Assembly (NCBI RefSeq): GCF_009668025.1
Contig: NZ_WJXZ01000007.1
Span: forward strand, 1 to 64,000
Reading direction: 5' to 3'
From: Larkinella terrae
GTDB lineage: Bacteria > Bacteroidota > Bacteroidia > Cytophagales > Spirosomataceae
Length of the DNA: 64,000 bases
Under the pieces are notes generated by a model. It worked only from the letters and a program-made list of their open reading frames with translations, searched no databases and was not told the DNA's origin. Positions 16,916-25,493 of the stretch are shown piece after piece. Positions within the stretch are counted from its first letter, which is position 1. Each line of letters begins with the position of its first letter. Made by a program: the position numbers and the translations under genes.

Positions 16916-17536
16916 TTTGCCGACAATTAAATAATTATTTGTACAACTATTGAACGAGTAATTAAAATTTAATTTAATGTACGGAAGCGGTTTTTTATTC
17001 TATCACCGGAAATGTCCTATTTGCCAGACTATATAATGTACAATTTTTCCGTTTCGATATCTAACCCCGCTGCCAAATTCTGAATGGGTTGGGATGGGCA
17101 GTTTACTTCCGTCCGTGAGGAAATTAGGCTTTGCCTTCTCGTTTAGCTATTTTTAATGATTCTATCCAGCCTCCGGTACAACTCCCCGACTTTTAAAATT
17201 GGCTTTTTATCAATAGAAGCGGGTTCAATCGCTGCGCAATCGCATAACCATTGAATCATTACTGAGATTTGTGATTAAACCAGACTTGCCGCTTTGCCCA
17301 ACCTATATAAAATCGGTTGTGCGCAAATCAACAAACCGGCGTGCCAAACTGTAGCAGATAATCCATTTTTCAAAAAAAAGTCAGGAGTAATAAAATTGAT
17401 AAGATTAATTTAATCTCTATCAAAATAAGCTGGGGCTGGGCGCAATAATATTTTCCTATTTTAATCAGGATGAGTAAGTTATTGTCCTATATTTTAGCTG
17501 ATTATGGTGGTTTTTCGGGGTGTTTCGAAATACTAT

Positions 17537-17548
17537 TTTGTCTGGTAA
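17537..17548. promoter_or_regulatory. TTTGTCTGGTAA, variant of the shared motif
   Basis: Within TATTTTGTCTGGTAA, 154 bp before the ATG of the secreted glycosidase gene; shares the extended left side TATTTTGTCTG with the site at 16905. Confidence 0.35.
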
Positions 17549-17701
17549 CCAAGTCTTGAATCCGTAAATAAAATATTAAAAGCTGGTTAAAAACCGGTAT
17601 GATTTTTGAGTACTTCAACACTATAATAAGTGAAATTCTTTCAGTGAATTTTACTCTTTATGTGAATTTTATTCAATAAGTCCTGTATTAATACTTACAA
17701 T

Positions 17702-20700
17702 ATGAAACAAAAATTACTTCTCTGTACCTTATTGATTGCATCTTTTATCGTTTTTATAGGTGTTGCCGAACCACTTGAAAAGGGATCTTTTCTAGATAGC
17801 TATTCCAGTTTACTGGCTGCCCGAAAAACTCAGTTTTATGGTATTTCGCTAAATGCGCTGACTAACTTCAGAGCGCTGCCGGGAAAAATTGAAGCCGAAA
17901 GTTACGATGCCATGAGCGGTGTCAATACGGAAAACACGTCGGATACGGGCGGAGGACTGAACGTGGGCTGGATTGAAATGAATGACTGGATGGATTACAA
18001 CGTCAACGTTCCAACCGCCGGCATTTATACCCTGAAATTTCGTCTGGCGACGGGCCAGCCGGACGGCAAACTGGAACTGCGCAGTTCGACCGGCGTGGTA
18101 CTGGGAACGCTGAACGTTCCCCAGAGCGGTGGCTGGCAGGGATGGACCACGGTCAATATGATCGCTACCTTACCCGCCGGTGACCAGATTTTGCGCGTTT
18201 TCGCCAAACAGGGCGCCTGGAATTTCAACTGGTTTGAAGTGGCAGCCGCCAGAGCCGTCCCGGCTAAAATTGAAGCCGAAAGTTATGATTTAGCCAGCGA
18301 TGTTAAACCCGAAACCACCTCGGATACGGGCGGAGGAGAAGATGTGGGCTGGATCGATGATAACGACTGGATGGATTACAATGTCCGGGTGCCTTTCAAC
18401 GGTTCGTATAAATTCAATTTCAGAGTAGCCCGGAGTTACGGCGGTGACGGTAAAATCCAGATCAAAACCGCTTCGGGTACAGTATTGAGTACAGTGACGG
18501 TGAGTCCGACGGGCGGCTGGCAAACCTGGGCAACCGTCAGCGGAACCTGTAACTTGACTGCCGGTGATCAGATCATTCGGATTAACGCTTTGCTGGGTGG
18601 CTGGAATTTCAACTGGTTTGAAGTCATCAGTCTAACCCCGCCACCGACGCAGTCCACCATCACGTTCGCGGCTCTGCCCGACAAAACCGTGGGCGATGCA
18701 CCTTTTAATCTGGTGGCTACCAGCAACAATACCCAGACACCGATCACGTTTGCCTCCTCCAATCCGTCCATTGTTTCGGTTTCCAACAGCACGGGTAGCT
18801 GGAAAGCAACGGTCGTTGCAGCCGGAACGGCGAATATTACCGCTTCACAAGCCGGGAACAGCAATTACACGGCGGCCGCTAATGTAGTTCGCACGCAGGT
18901 CATTCAGGCCGCGCCGATTACACCACCCCCGTCGACAACGGGCACGCTGGGTACCAAAATTACGATCGATCCCAAAAGATGGTATCAGCTCAACAACATC
19001 ACGTACGGAATGGACGGTTTGTTCGACGGCGTAACCAACGTGGTTGTGAATACCGGTTATGGAAAAATTCTGGAAAACTTTGATGCCTATTACCCGTTGC
19101 TACCCGGTGAGCAGTTCAATTTGAAAGGGGTTAAATTTTACGATGGTGAAGGGACGATGACCGATAAACCCATGACCCTGTCGGTCATCACCGACCAGTG
19201 GCAGCGGATTCCTGTCGCGACCTTTACCGGACAGGAATACAATAACTGGGTGGGACCGGACCCCAATCGGCAGGCTACTGGTGATGCTAAATTTTTGCTG
19301 AATACGCCCATCACCAACGCCCGTTATCTGGTCATCAACGCCTGGTGGGGTTATCCGACCGAAATCGAATTGTACGGTTCGTATACACCCCCAACCAATC
19401 CGGTAACACCGGCTCCCCTGAAATCCATCAAACTGAAGGATGTCATGCACATCAATGCTTTCGAGTGGGACGTTGAGGACGCGCAGTCGTCGCTGGTCGA
19501 TGAGTCGAAACTGACGGCGCTCAAAACGTTTACGGGCATTCGGCATTACATGGACTGGGAAAAACTGGAGTCGACCGAAGGCGGTTACACGTTTAACCCG
19601 ACCCACAGTGGCAGCTGGAACTATGACTTATTGTACGAACGCCTGAAGGCGGAAGGGGTCGAGGTGCTGGCGTGTTTGAAAACCATTCCACCGTGGTTGC
19701 AGGCCACGTATCCGGATGGCGAGCGCGATTCGGAAAACGTACCGGTTCGCTTCGGGAAAGACTTTTCAAGCCCTCTTTCGTACATCGAGCAGGCCAAAGT
19801 TGCCTTCCAGTACATCGGTCGCTACGGTTACAATCCCAACGTCGATCCGTCGTTGATGAAGGTCAATTCGGCCCAGCGCTGGAACGGAGACGGTATCAAT
19901 ACTGTAAAAATCGGCCTGGGTTACATCAAGTATATTGAGTGCGACAATGAGCGGGATAAATGGTGGAAAGGCCGCAAAGGTTACCAAACCGCTTACGAAT
20001 ACGCTGCGAACCTGTCCGCTTTTTACGACGGACACAAGAATACGATGGGACCGGGCGTGGGCGTGAAAAATGCCGATCCGAATGTGAAAGTGGTAATGGC
20101 CGGTTTGGCCGGAGCAACCACCGGTGCGGATTACGTCCGGGCAATGGTGGAATGGTGCCGCCAATACCGGGGCTACAAAGCAGATGGCTCGGTGAACCTG
20201 TGCTGGGATGTGATCAACTACCACCTGTATTCGGACAACGCGAACTCCCTGCAAAGCGGTACGTCGACGCGCGGAGCAGCTCCTGAAGTCGCCATTACGG
20301 CCGACGTCGCCAAGGGTTATGTTCAGATGGCGTACCAGTACGTGAAGGATATGCCGGTCTGGATGAGCGAAGCCGGTTACGATGTGAACCAGGGAAGTCC
20401 GTTGAAAGCCATTGCGATCGGTAACAAGTCCGTATTGCAAACCCAGGCCGACTGGATTCTGCGGACGTCGTTACTGTATGCCCGCTCGGGTGTTGAAAAA
20501 GTATTCCTGTATCAGGTTTACGACGATTATGCGCCCAGCCCCGGCCAGTTTGCGTCGATGGGTTTAATCAATACCGACAAAACCCGCAAACCCGCCGGCG
20601 ATTTCATTTATCAGACTAAAAAGGCGTTTGGCGAATTTGTTTACAAGCAAACGCTGAGCAACAATCCCATCGTGGATCGGTACGAACTGAACGGAAAATC

Positions 20701-21229
20701 AGCCTACATGCTGGTGGTTCCCGACGAAATTGGCCGGACGGCTTCGTACACACTGGATCTGGGAACGGCAACGCAGGCCAAAGTGTACACGCCGAAAGCG
20801 GGCAGCAACGCAATGGATATGCAACTGGTGAGCACCACGCAGGGGAAGCTGACCATGACCGTAACGGAAACACCGGTTTTTGTAACGTCGGCCGATGTAG
20901 TGGTCGATAACGGCGGGAGCGCCCGGGTTGGTGTTGATAAGAATCTGGGATCGGCGGAAAGCACTCAACTGCACAATGCGATCAAGGTGTATCCGAACCC
21001 AACGGTTGATTACATCAGCATTGATCTGCAAAACGAAAACGAGAATAAGCTGGAAGTAAAACTGTTTAGCGCGACGCTTGGAACGCTGCACAAAGAAATA
21101 AATATCGACAAGAATGAAGCGGCTTTTACGGGAAAAATCGACGTTTCTTCGTTGCCAACCGGCGTTTATATTCTCGAAATCAAGCAGGGCAACGACCGCG
21201 CTTTCCGCAAAATCATTAAGATGAAATAG
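17702..21229 (+). CDS. Secreted multidomain glycoside hydrolase (CBM6 x2, TIM barrel, T9SS type A)
   Basis: A 1175-residue exported protein. Order: signal peptide (about 1-22); two tandem CBM6 modules (about 60-190 and 195-315), each with IEAESYD, DTGGG, WMDYNV and WNFNWFEV; a bacterial Ig-like/linker segment (about 320-405); a beta-sandwich (about 415-570); a clan GH-A-like TIM barrel (about 580-990); and a T9SS type A sorting domain (about 1095-1175, VYPNPTVDYI... GVYILEI). Likely acid/base is Glu750 in IECDNERD and nucleophile Glu890 in VWMSEAGYD; the GH family is not assigned. Its position inside the EPS island suggests it trims or remodels the polymer outside the cell. A strong terminator follows. 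Confidence 0.88.
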   Translation: MKQKLLLCTLLIASFIVFIGVAEPLEKGSFLDSYSSLLAARKTQFYGISLNALTNFRALPGKIEAESYDAMSGVNTENTSDTGGGLNVGWIEMNDWMDYNVNVPTAGIYTLKFRLATGQPDGKLELRSSTGVVLGTLNVPQSGGWQGWTTVNMIATLPAGDQILRVFAKQGAWNFNWFEVAAARAVPAKIEAESYDLASDVKPETTSDTGGGEDVGWIDDNDWMDYNVRVPFNGSYKFNFRVARSYGGDGKIQIKTASGTVLSTVTVSPTGGWQTWATVSGTCNLTAGDQIIRINALLGGWNFNWFEVISLTPPPTQSTITFAALPDKTVGDAPFNLVATSNNTQTPITFASSNPSIVSVSNSTGSWKATVVAAGTANITASQAGNSNYTAAANVVRTQVIQAAPITPPPSTTGTLGTKITIDPKRWYQLNNITYGMDGLFDGVTNVVVNTGYGKILENFDAYYPLLPGEQFNLKGVKFYDGEGTMTDKPMTLSVITDQWQRIPVATFTGQEYNNWVGPDPNRQATGDAKFLLNTPITNARYLVINAWWGYPTEIELYGSYTPPTNPVTPAPLKSIKLKDVMHINAFEWDVEDAQSSLVDESKLTALKTFTGIRHYMDWEKLESTEGGYTFNPTHSGSWNYDLLYERLKAEGVEVLACLKTIPPWLQATYPDGERDSENVPVRFGKDFSSPLSYIEQAKVAFQYIGRYGYNPNVDPSLMKVNSAQRWNGDGINTVKIGLGYIKYIECDNERDKWWKGRKGYQTAYEYAANLSAFYDGHKNTMGPGVGVKNADPNVKVVMAGLAGATTGADYVRAMVEWCRQYRGYKADGSVNLCWDVINYHLYSDNANSLQSGTSTRGAAPEVAITADVAKGYVQMAYQYVKDMPVWMSEAGYDVNQGSPLKAIAIGNKSVLQTQADWILRTSLLYARSGVEKVFLYQVYDDYAPSPGQFASMGLINTDKTRKPAGDFIYQTKKAFGEFVYKQTLSNNPIVDRYELNGKSAYMLVVPDEIGRTASYTLDLGTATQAKVYTPKAGSNAMDMQLVSTTQGKLTMTVTETPVFVTSADVVVDNGGSARVGVDKNLGSAESTQLHNAIKVYPNPTVDYISIDLQNENENKLEVKLFSATLGTLHKEINIDKNEAAFTGKIDVSSLPTGVYILEIKQGNDRAFRKIIKMK

Positions 21230-21256
21230 TAGGTTTATAGAGTGATTTGGGAATAC

Positions 21257-21291
21257 AAAACCGCCATCCGAAATTCGGATGGCGGTTTTTA
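21257..21291. terminator. Strong (bidirectional) terminator
   Basis: CCGCCATCCGAA pairs perfectly with TTCGGATGGCGG, preceded by AAAA and followed by TTTTT. It separates the glycosidase gene from the convergent glycosyltransferase operon and can serve both. Confidence 0.92.
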
Positions 21292-21314
21292 TTTGCCAAC
21301 AATTAAGATGAAAA

Positions 21315-22094
21315 TTAAGGAGCTAAATGCAGATCGTAATTGTATTTGATTTGGCGATAAACCGTTCGGGCGAGGCTAATAAAAGGATTGTTGCTTTGCT
21401 GTCGCCAGTTGTTCCGCGTAACCGTACTGGGTTCATCTGATGAGTTGATCTGATCGAACATGGAACTATAATCGGTCAGAAAAAGACCTTTTCCTTTCTT
21501 CCGGATAAAAGAAAGACACATGAGGTATTCGGCTTTATCGGATTTGATTCCTTCCACGTATTTGCCGAATTTATTCAGGAAAGTACTTCTCCGTAAATGA
21601 GGATGGTCGCTGTAATAATAAATCTTGTTGTAATCACTGTACCAGGGTTTATAATTCATCTGCGAAAAATGCTTTATATACGGCGTTAGATAGGGATACG
21701 CAAAGTAAGCGTAGAAGCGCACAATATCCAGATCGGCTTCCTGTTTCATGATCAGCAGTGCCTCACTGAACAGTTCAGCAAACGTCGGCTTGGGAACAAA
21801 GTCTTCCTGCACATAGAGCGTATACGGCGTTTTAACGGCTTCCTGTCCTTTGTTAAGATTGTTGGCTAATCCCTTATTTTTGGGAGTTCCTACTAAACGG
21901 AATTCGTACGTTTCCAGCATTTTCTGAATCGCTTGCTGGTGCTCCGGTTTGCTGGCATCATCCGAGACGATAATTTCCCCAAACGAACATTTCAAATCTC
22001 GAAAAGACTTTAACAAACGCTCCAACGAACTGCTTCTGTTGTAGTGCGTGATCAGTAGTGTAACGTCCGGGAAATGATTTTTAAGAGCCGTCAT
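21315..22094 (-). CDS. GT2 family glycosyltransferase, tandem duplicate 1
   Basis: A 259-residue GT-A protein: TLLITHYNRSSSLERLL near the N-terminus, IIVSDDASK as nucleotide-binding motif, and YVQEDFVP in place of the classical DxD. No membrane segment. It is very similar throughout to the product of 22140-22922 (same SDDASKPEHQQAIQKM, SDHPHLRRSTFL, SDKAE blocks), so the two arose by tandem duplication. The ATG at 22094 aligns with the paralogue's start; an in-frame ATG at 22115 would add seven residues. Last gene of a long minus-strand operon beginning near 30006. Confidence 0.88.
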   Translation of the reverse strand: MTALKNHFPDVTLLITHYNRSSSLERLLKSFRDLKCSFGEIIVSDDASKPEHQQAIQKMLETYEFRLVGTPKNKGLANNLNKGQEAVKTPYTLYVQEDFVPKPTFAELFSEALLIMKQEADLDIVRFYAYFAYPYLTPYIKHFSQMNYKPWYSDYNKIYYYSDHPHLRRSTFLNKFGKYVEGIKSDKAEYLMCLSFIRKKGKGLFLTDYSSMFDQINSSDEPSTVTRNNWRQQSNNPFISLARTVYRQIKYNYDLHLAP

Positions 22095-22139
22095 AGCGTT
22101 GTATTGGAAAAGCATTAAAATAGCTTATACTTTATTTTA

Positions 22140-22922
22140 TCACTTTGTAGTAGCTAACTCGAAACTGTTTTTAACTAACCTGAATTTTAAATAAAACCAC
22201 CGTACAAAAAGAAAGGGGAGACTTTTGTTCTGCCGCCAGTCACTGCGTCCAATCGTACTGGGTTCGAGCGATGAATTTACCTGATCGAACATCTCGCTGA
22301 AATTGTTCAGGAACAGCCCTTTCCCTTTCCGATGCAGAAACGACAGGCACATGAGGAATTCGGCCTTATCCGACTGAATTCCTTCCACATAGCGGCCAAA
22401 TTTGTCCAGAAAAGTACTTCTCCGCAGGTGGGGATGATCGCTGTAATAGTAAAATTTTAAATGATCGGCGTGCCAGATCCCGGGTTTATAAAGCATCTGT
22501 GAAAAACCGTTTTTATACGGTTTCATATACGGATAAGGGTAATAAGCATAAAACCGCACGATGTCCAGATCCGACTCCTGATTCATGATTTGCAAAGCAT
22601 CTTTAAAATGCGCGGCAAAGCTGGATTTCGGAACAAAATCTTCCTGCACGTAGAGCGTATACGGCGTTTTGACAGCATCCTGACCTTTATTAATGTTATT
22701 GGCCAGGCCCTTGTTCTTGGGCGTTGAGATCAGACGAAACGGATAAGTATTCATCATTTTCTGAATCGCCTGCTGGTGTTCCGGTTTGCTGGCGTCGTCG
22801 GAAACAATGATTTCCCCAAACGAACAGTCTAAGTCCTGAAATGCCTTCAATAATCGCTCTAATGAGCTACTTCGATTGTAGTGGGTTATCAGTAATGTAA
22901 CCTCTGGAAAATGATTTTTCAT
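22140..22922 (-). CDS. GT2 family glycosyltransferase, tandem duplicate 2
   Basis: A 260-residue GT-A protein closely related to its downstream neighbour. Motifs VTLLITHYNR, IVSDDASK and YVQEDFVPK are retained, as is the basic/aromatic C-terminal tail. Divergence is concentrated after residue 150, which often sets acceptor choice, so the copies may add similar sugars at different positions. Two bp separate it from the T9SS cargo gene upstream, so it is firmly in the operon. GC is lower than in the 5-8 kb region. Confidence 0.88.
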   Translation of the reverse strand: MKNHFPEVTLLITHYNRSSSLERLLKAFQDLDCSFGEIIVSDDASKPEHQQAIQKMMNTYPFRLISTPKNKGLANNINKGQDAVKTPYTLYVQEDFVPKSSFAAHFKDALQIMNQESDLDIVRFYAYYPYPYMKPYKNGFSQMLYKPGIWHADHLKFYYYSDHPHLRRSTFLDKFGRYVEGIQSDKAEFLMCLSFLHRKGKGLFLNNFSEMFDQVNSSLEPSTIGRSDWRQNKSLPFLFVRWFYLKFRLVKNSFELATTK

Positions 22923-22924
22923 GC

Positions 22925-23929
22925 TTACCTAAACAGTAAAACCTGTCCTCTTTTTGTATATTCTATCGCCTGATTATTCTCGTCCTGAATGGTATATTTA
23001 ATAATCCACGCATAGACGCCGGTTTCACACGGGTTTTCCAGATAGGTTCCATTCCATTTTGTTTCCCGGTCCGTACTTGAAAAAATGGCGTTGCCCCAGC
23101 GGTTATAAATGATCAGTTTGGCGGCAATAACTTCGGTGTAATAAATGTCCAGCAGGTCGTTGGTGCCGTCATTGTTCGGGCTAAACGAATCCGGTACATC
23201 AATCCGGGATAACCGGCACGAACTGCATTGTTTTATCTGGATATCATCCAGCGCAAAATCATTACCGCAACCACCCAGTTCATTATTGATTAATCGAATA
23301 ATCAGTTGATCGGTATTGGCCGGAACCGTAAAGAGGACAGCGTAACGAACCCAGATTGGCGAGCGCGTGCGGGGAATAGTACCGGTTTTTCCCGTTTGAA
23401 TACTTTCGCCATCGCTGGTTTCAATTTGCATCGTTATATCGGGATCATGCGGCACTTCCAAACCGCACGTTCCGTCGGGCATGATCAAATTTAAATTCAC
23501 CACCCACATCGATAATTCGTAGGTAGTGCCACTGCAAAGCCCGGTTATGGTTTGCTGATAAAAACTCCCCTTATAAGGCGGATTGATAACCAGCATATTT
23601 CCATTTACGTCATCCGGCGTGTGATCTTCAGCGAGCCCGTGCCAGCTTGAGGTATAACAGGTTTTATCAACCGAACTTCGGACGGCATATTGCCCGTCAT
23701 TCGGGCAGCCATCGGTCACGTACGTATACGGAATCTGTTCGGGTAACAGGGTAGTTATTCCATTGGTACCAAACGTCTGATTGGTGTTTATTTCGGCGGC
23801 TAATCGATTACAGGACTGCGCAAAACAAGGGCACTGAATGACTAAAAAACAACTAATTAATACCGGTATGGCGATCGTTTTACGACCTGTTGGCTGATTG
23901 ATACGAAAGTGCTTAATGCAGGAAAACAT
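22925..23929 (-). CDS. Secreted protein with T9SS type B (CHU_C) sorting domain
   Basis: A 334-residue exported protein. A signal peptide occupies about 18-39, ending CPCFAQ. The middle (about 40-240) is a beta-rich domain of unknown family with paired cysteines. Residues about 245-334 form the gliding-motility-associated C-terminal domain used as T9SS type B signal: FSPNNDGTND, LIIYNRWGN, WNGTY, GVYAWIIKY. The longer frame to 24106 overlaps the next gene and lacks a signal peptide at its start, so the ATG at 23929 is used. Sitting among glycosyltransferases, it could be a surface adhesin or polymer-binding protein; that is inference. Confidence 0.85.
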   Translation of the reverse strand: MFSCIKHFRINQPTGRKTIAIPVLISCFLVIQCPCFAQSCNRLAAEINTNQTFGTNGITTLLPEQIPYTYVTDGCPNDGQYAVRSSVDKTCYTSSWHGLAEDHTPDDVNGNMLVINPPYKGSFYQQTITGLCSGTTYELSMWVVNLNLIMPDGTCGLEVPHDPDITMQIETSDGESIQTGKTGTIPRTRSPIWVRYAVLFTVPANTDQLIIRLINNELGGCGNDFALDDIQIKQCSSCRLSRIDVPDSFSPNNDGTNDLLDIYYTEVIAAKLIIYNRWGNAIFSSTDRETKWNGTYLENPCETGVYAWIIKYTIQDENNQAIEYTKRGQVLLFR

Positions 23930-23945
23930 GACTTTCGCAGTTGAA

Positions 23946-24845
23946 TCATGACGGCGTCGAACTGGATGGCGTGAGGTAAAACCCAAGCTCCCGAATGGCC
24001 TTACCGACCCGAACCATAAATGCTTTGCCCAAATTGCCATCGGCAACCAGCCGACGATCGCTCGTCCAGACGCGCGCACCCGGATCGGTAACCCGAAACG
24101 TGGCACCTTTGCCCTGTTGCTGCAGGGAAAGCGACATCAGGCCATCCTCGCAGCGACCCGTTGGGGGAGGGGGCGTGCCTGCCGCGATCAACTCGGCAAC
24201 GGAGCCTTCCCGGCCCGAATCCAGATCAAAACCGCCCACCGCCAGGGCATCTTCCCGGCGAAAAGCAAAGTTGAAACCGTATACGTTCAGGTACGGTTTA
24301 TGACGGTTTCGTACCCAACTGATCAATTGAGCGGCTTTTTCGTAGCAGGCCAGGGCTAGACGGGACGATTTCGGACTGGGCAGAAACGAATACAAACCGT
24401 AGGTACAGGCAATGCCGGGCGTATTCAACGGTGCCGTCAGGGCTTCCACCCAACCCGCCGGATAAAGGCAATCGGCGTCGGCATTGGCGTGAATCCGGCC
24501 CCGGGCTGCCAGCAAACCCGCCTGTCGGGCATAGGCCACTCCCGGCTGTTTTTCAATAATGGAACGGACGCCACATTTATCCAGTAGTTCCTGAGTCCGA
24601 TCCGACGAATTGTTGTTAACTACAAGTAACTCGGTCGGGACGGAAACCTTTTGATCTGCCAGCGATGAAAGGGTATTGAGCAGGTTGGCTTCCTCGTTAT
24701 AAGCCGGTATAACAATGGATATTTCCGGATTATCGACCTGAAACCGGGCCAATCGGGTCCGGAGATCATAGATTCGCTGGGCAGGAACATTGTCGGCCTG
24801 GTAAACAAATGTATGTTTAGAAAGCCATCCGGGTAACATACTCAT
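23946..24845 (-). CDS. GT2 family glycosyltransferase
   Basis: A 299-residue GT-A enzyme. EISIVIPAYNEEANL starts the fold at about residue 40, LLVVNNNSSDRTQ is the nucleotide motif and HANADADCLYP carries the DxD. The segment GFNFAFRREDAL plus EDGLMSLSLQQQGK is typical of GT2 acceptor-side motifs. No clear transmembrane helix. It is 25 bp downstream of the PKD lipoprotein gene within the EPS operon and probably extends the repeat unit. A second ATG two codons downstream is an equally possible start. Confidence 0.88.
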   Translation of the reverse strand: MSMLPGWLSKHTFVYQADNVPAQRIYDLRTRLARFQVDNPEISIVIPAYNEEANLLNTLSSLADQKVSVPTELLVVNNNSSDRTQELLDKCGVRSIIEKQPGVAYARQAGLLAARGRIHANADADCLYPAGWVEALTAPLNTPGIACTYGLYSFLPSPKSSRLALACYEKAAQLISWVRNRHKPYLNVYGFNFAFRREDALAVGGFDLDSGREGSVAELIAAGTPPPPTGRCEDGLMSLSLQQQGKGATFRVTDPGARVWTSDRRLVADGNLGKAFMVRVGKAIRELGFYLTPSSSTPS

Positions 24846-24870
24846 TGCACGGTTCGTTTATGGGTATCGG

Positions 24871-25482
24871 TTAACGGGGAAGTAATTTAAAATTGCAAAC
24901 GCCATTGGTAATGGTGACCGTCCCCGACCAGGAACGTCGCCTTGATTTGGCGTAAAATGAATACGTGCCTTGTGAACGATAAAAGGTTACATAACCGTCC
25001 GTGCCACAGCCACCCGGCGTGCCGGTCGGTAGAAAAGAGGTTATCGCTCCCTGCAAAACATTGTCGACGTACACCTCTATATCGGTGCTGTCACCGCGGG
25101 CGTTCGTCCAGAACATGACGCTTCCGGCGACGTTGACGCCATCTACATTGATGCTGTTGGCGGCATCGTCACTCCCGACCTCGTTCTTGGCCGTCAGTTG
25201 AATGTTATAAATTCCATTGGTCCGGTATTGAACCGTGGGGTTTTCTTCGGTCGACGTTTGTCCGTCGCCAAAGTTCCACTGGTAGCGATCGGCGTGCTGG
25301 GATTTATTGGTCAGTTTATAAGCACCGGCCTTACCGGTTACGGCTTCAATACTAAAGTTGGCAATGGGTTTGGGATTGACGGTTGGCTGGCAACTAATGA
25401 CAAAGATTAAAACGGCACTAATGCAGCTTAATGAGATTATTAAGTTTCTGGTGTGAGAGAATACCGGTACTGATTTTTTCAT
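24871..25482 (-). CDS. PKD-domain lipoprotein
   Basis: A 203-residue lipoprotein. Residues about 12-31 are a lipoprotein signal with Cys31 in FVISCQP. A PKD domain follows (about 40-110; YQWNFGDGQTS, YNIQLTAKNEVGSD). The last 85 residues are a small beta-rich domain with GTPGGCGTDGYVTFYRSQG and a terminal cysteine in GVCNFKLL, possibly forming a disulfide. PKD folds mediate protein or polysaccharide contacts on the surface. It lies 11 bp from the flippase gene upstream in the same operon, so a role in holding or exporting the polymer is plausible but unproven. Confidence 0.82.
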   Translation of the reverse strand: MKKSVPVFSHTRNLIISLSCISAVLIFVISCQPTVNPKPIANFSIEAVTGKAGAYKLTNKSQHADRYQWNFGDGQTSTEENPTVQYRTNGIYNIQLTAKNEVGSDDAANSINVDGVNVAGSVMFWTNARGDSTDIEVYVDNVLQGAITSFLPTGTPGGCGTDGYVTFYRSQGTYSFYAKSRRRSWSGTVTITNGVCNFKLLPR

Positions 25483-25493
25483 GGTTAGTTGTA

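Larger units (their letters stand above)
16578..17701. other. 1.1-kb intergenic region before the secreted glycosidase
   Basis: No credible coding frame on either strand. Contents: a 9-bp direct repeat ATACCTCCC (16592, 16628), the palindromic repeat at 16725-16804, two TTTGTCTG-containing sites (16905, 17537), and tandem GTGAA(A/T)TTT elements at about 17631-17672 just before the ATG at 17702. The length and the AT-rich second half suggest a long leader or complex promoter for the 3.5-kb gene. Confidence 0.6.

Noticed and set aside
19766-20440. 224-codon minus-strand reading frame
   Set aside because: Antisense to the catalytic barrel of the secreted glycosidase, low-complexity His/Arg/Val-rich product.
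23930-24106. N-terminal extension of the T9SS type B gene to 24106
   Set aside because: Would overlap the upstream glycosyltransferase by more than 160 bp and bury the signal peptide; ATG at 23929 fits.
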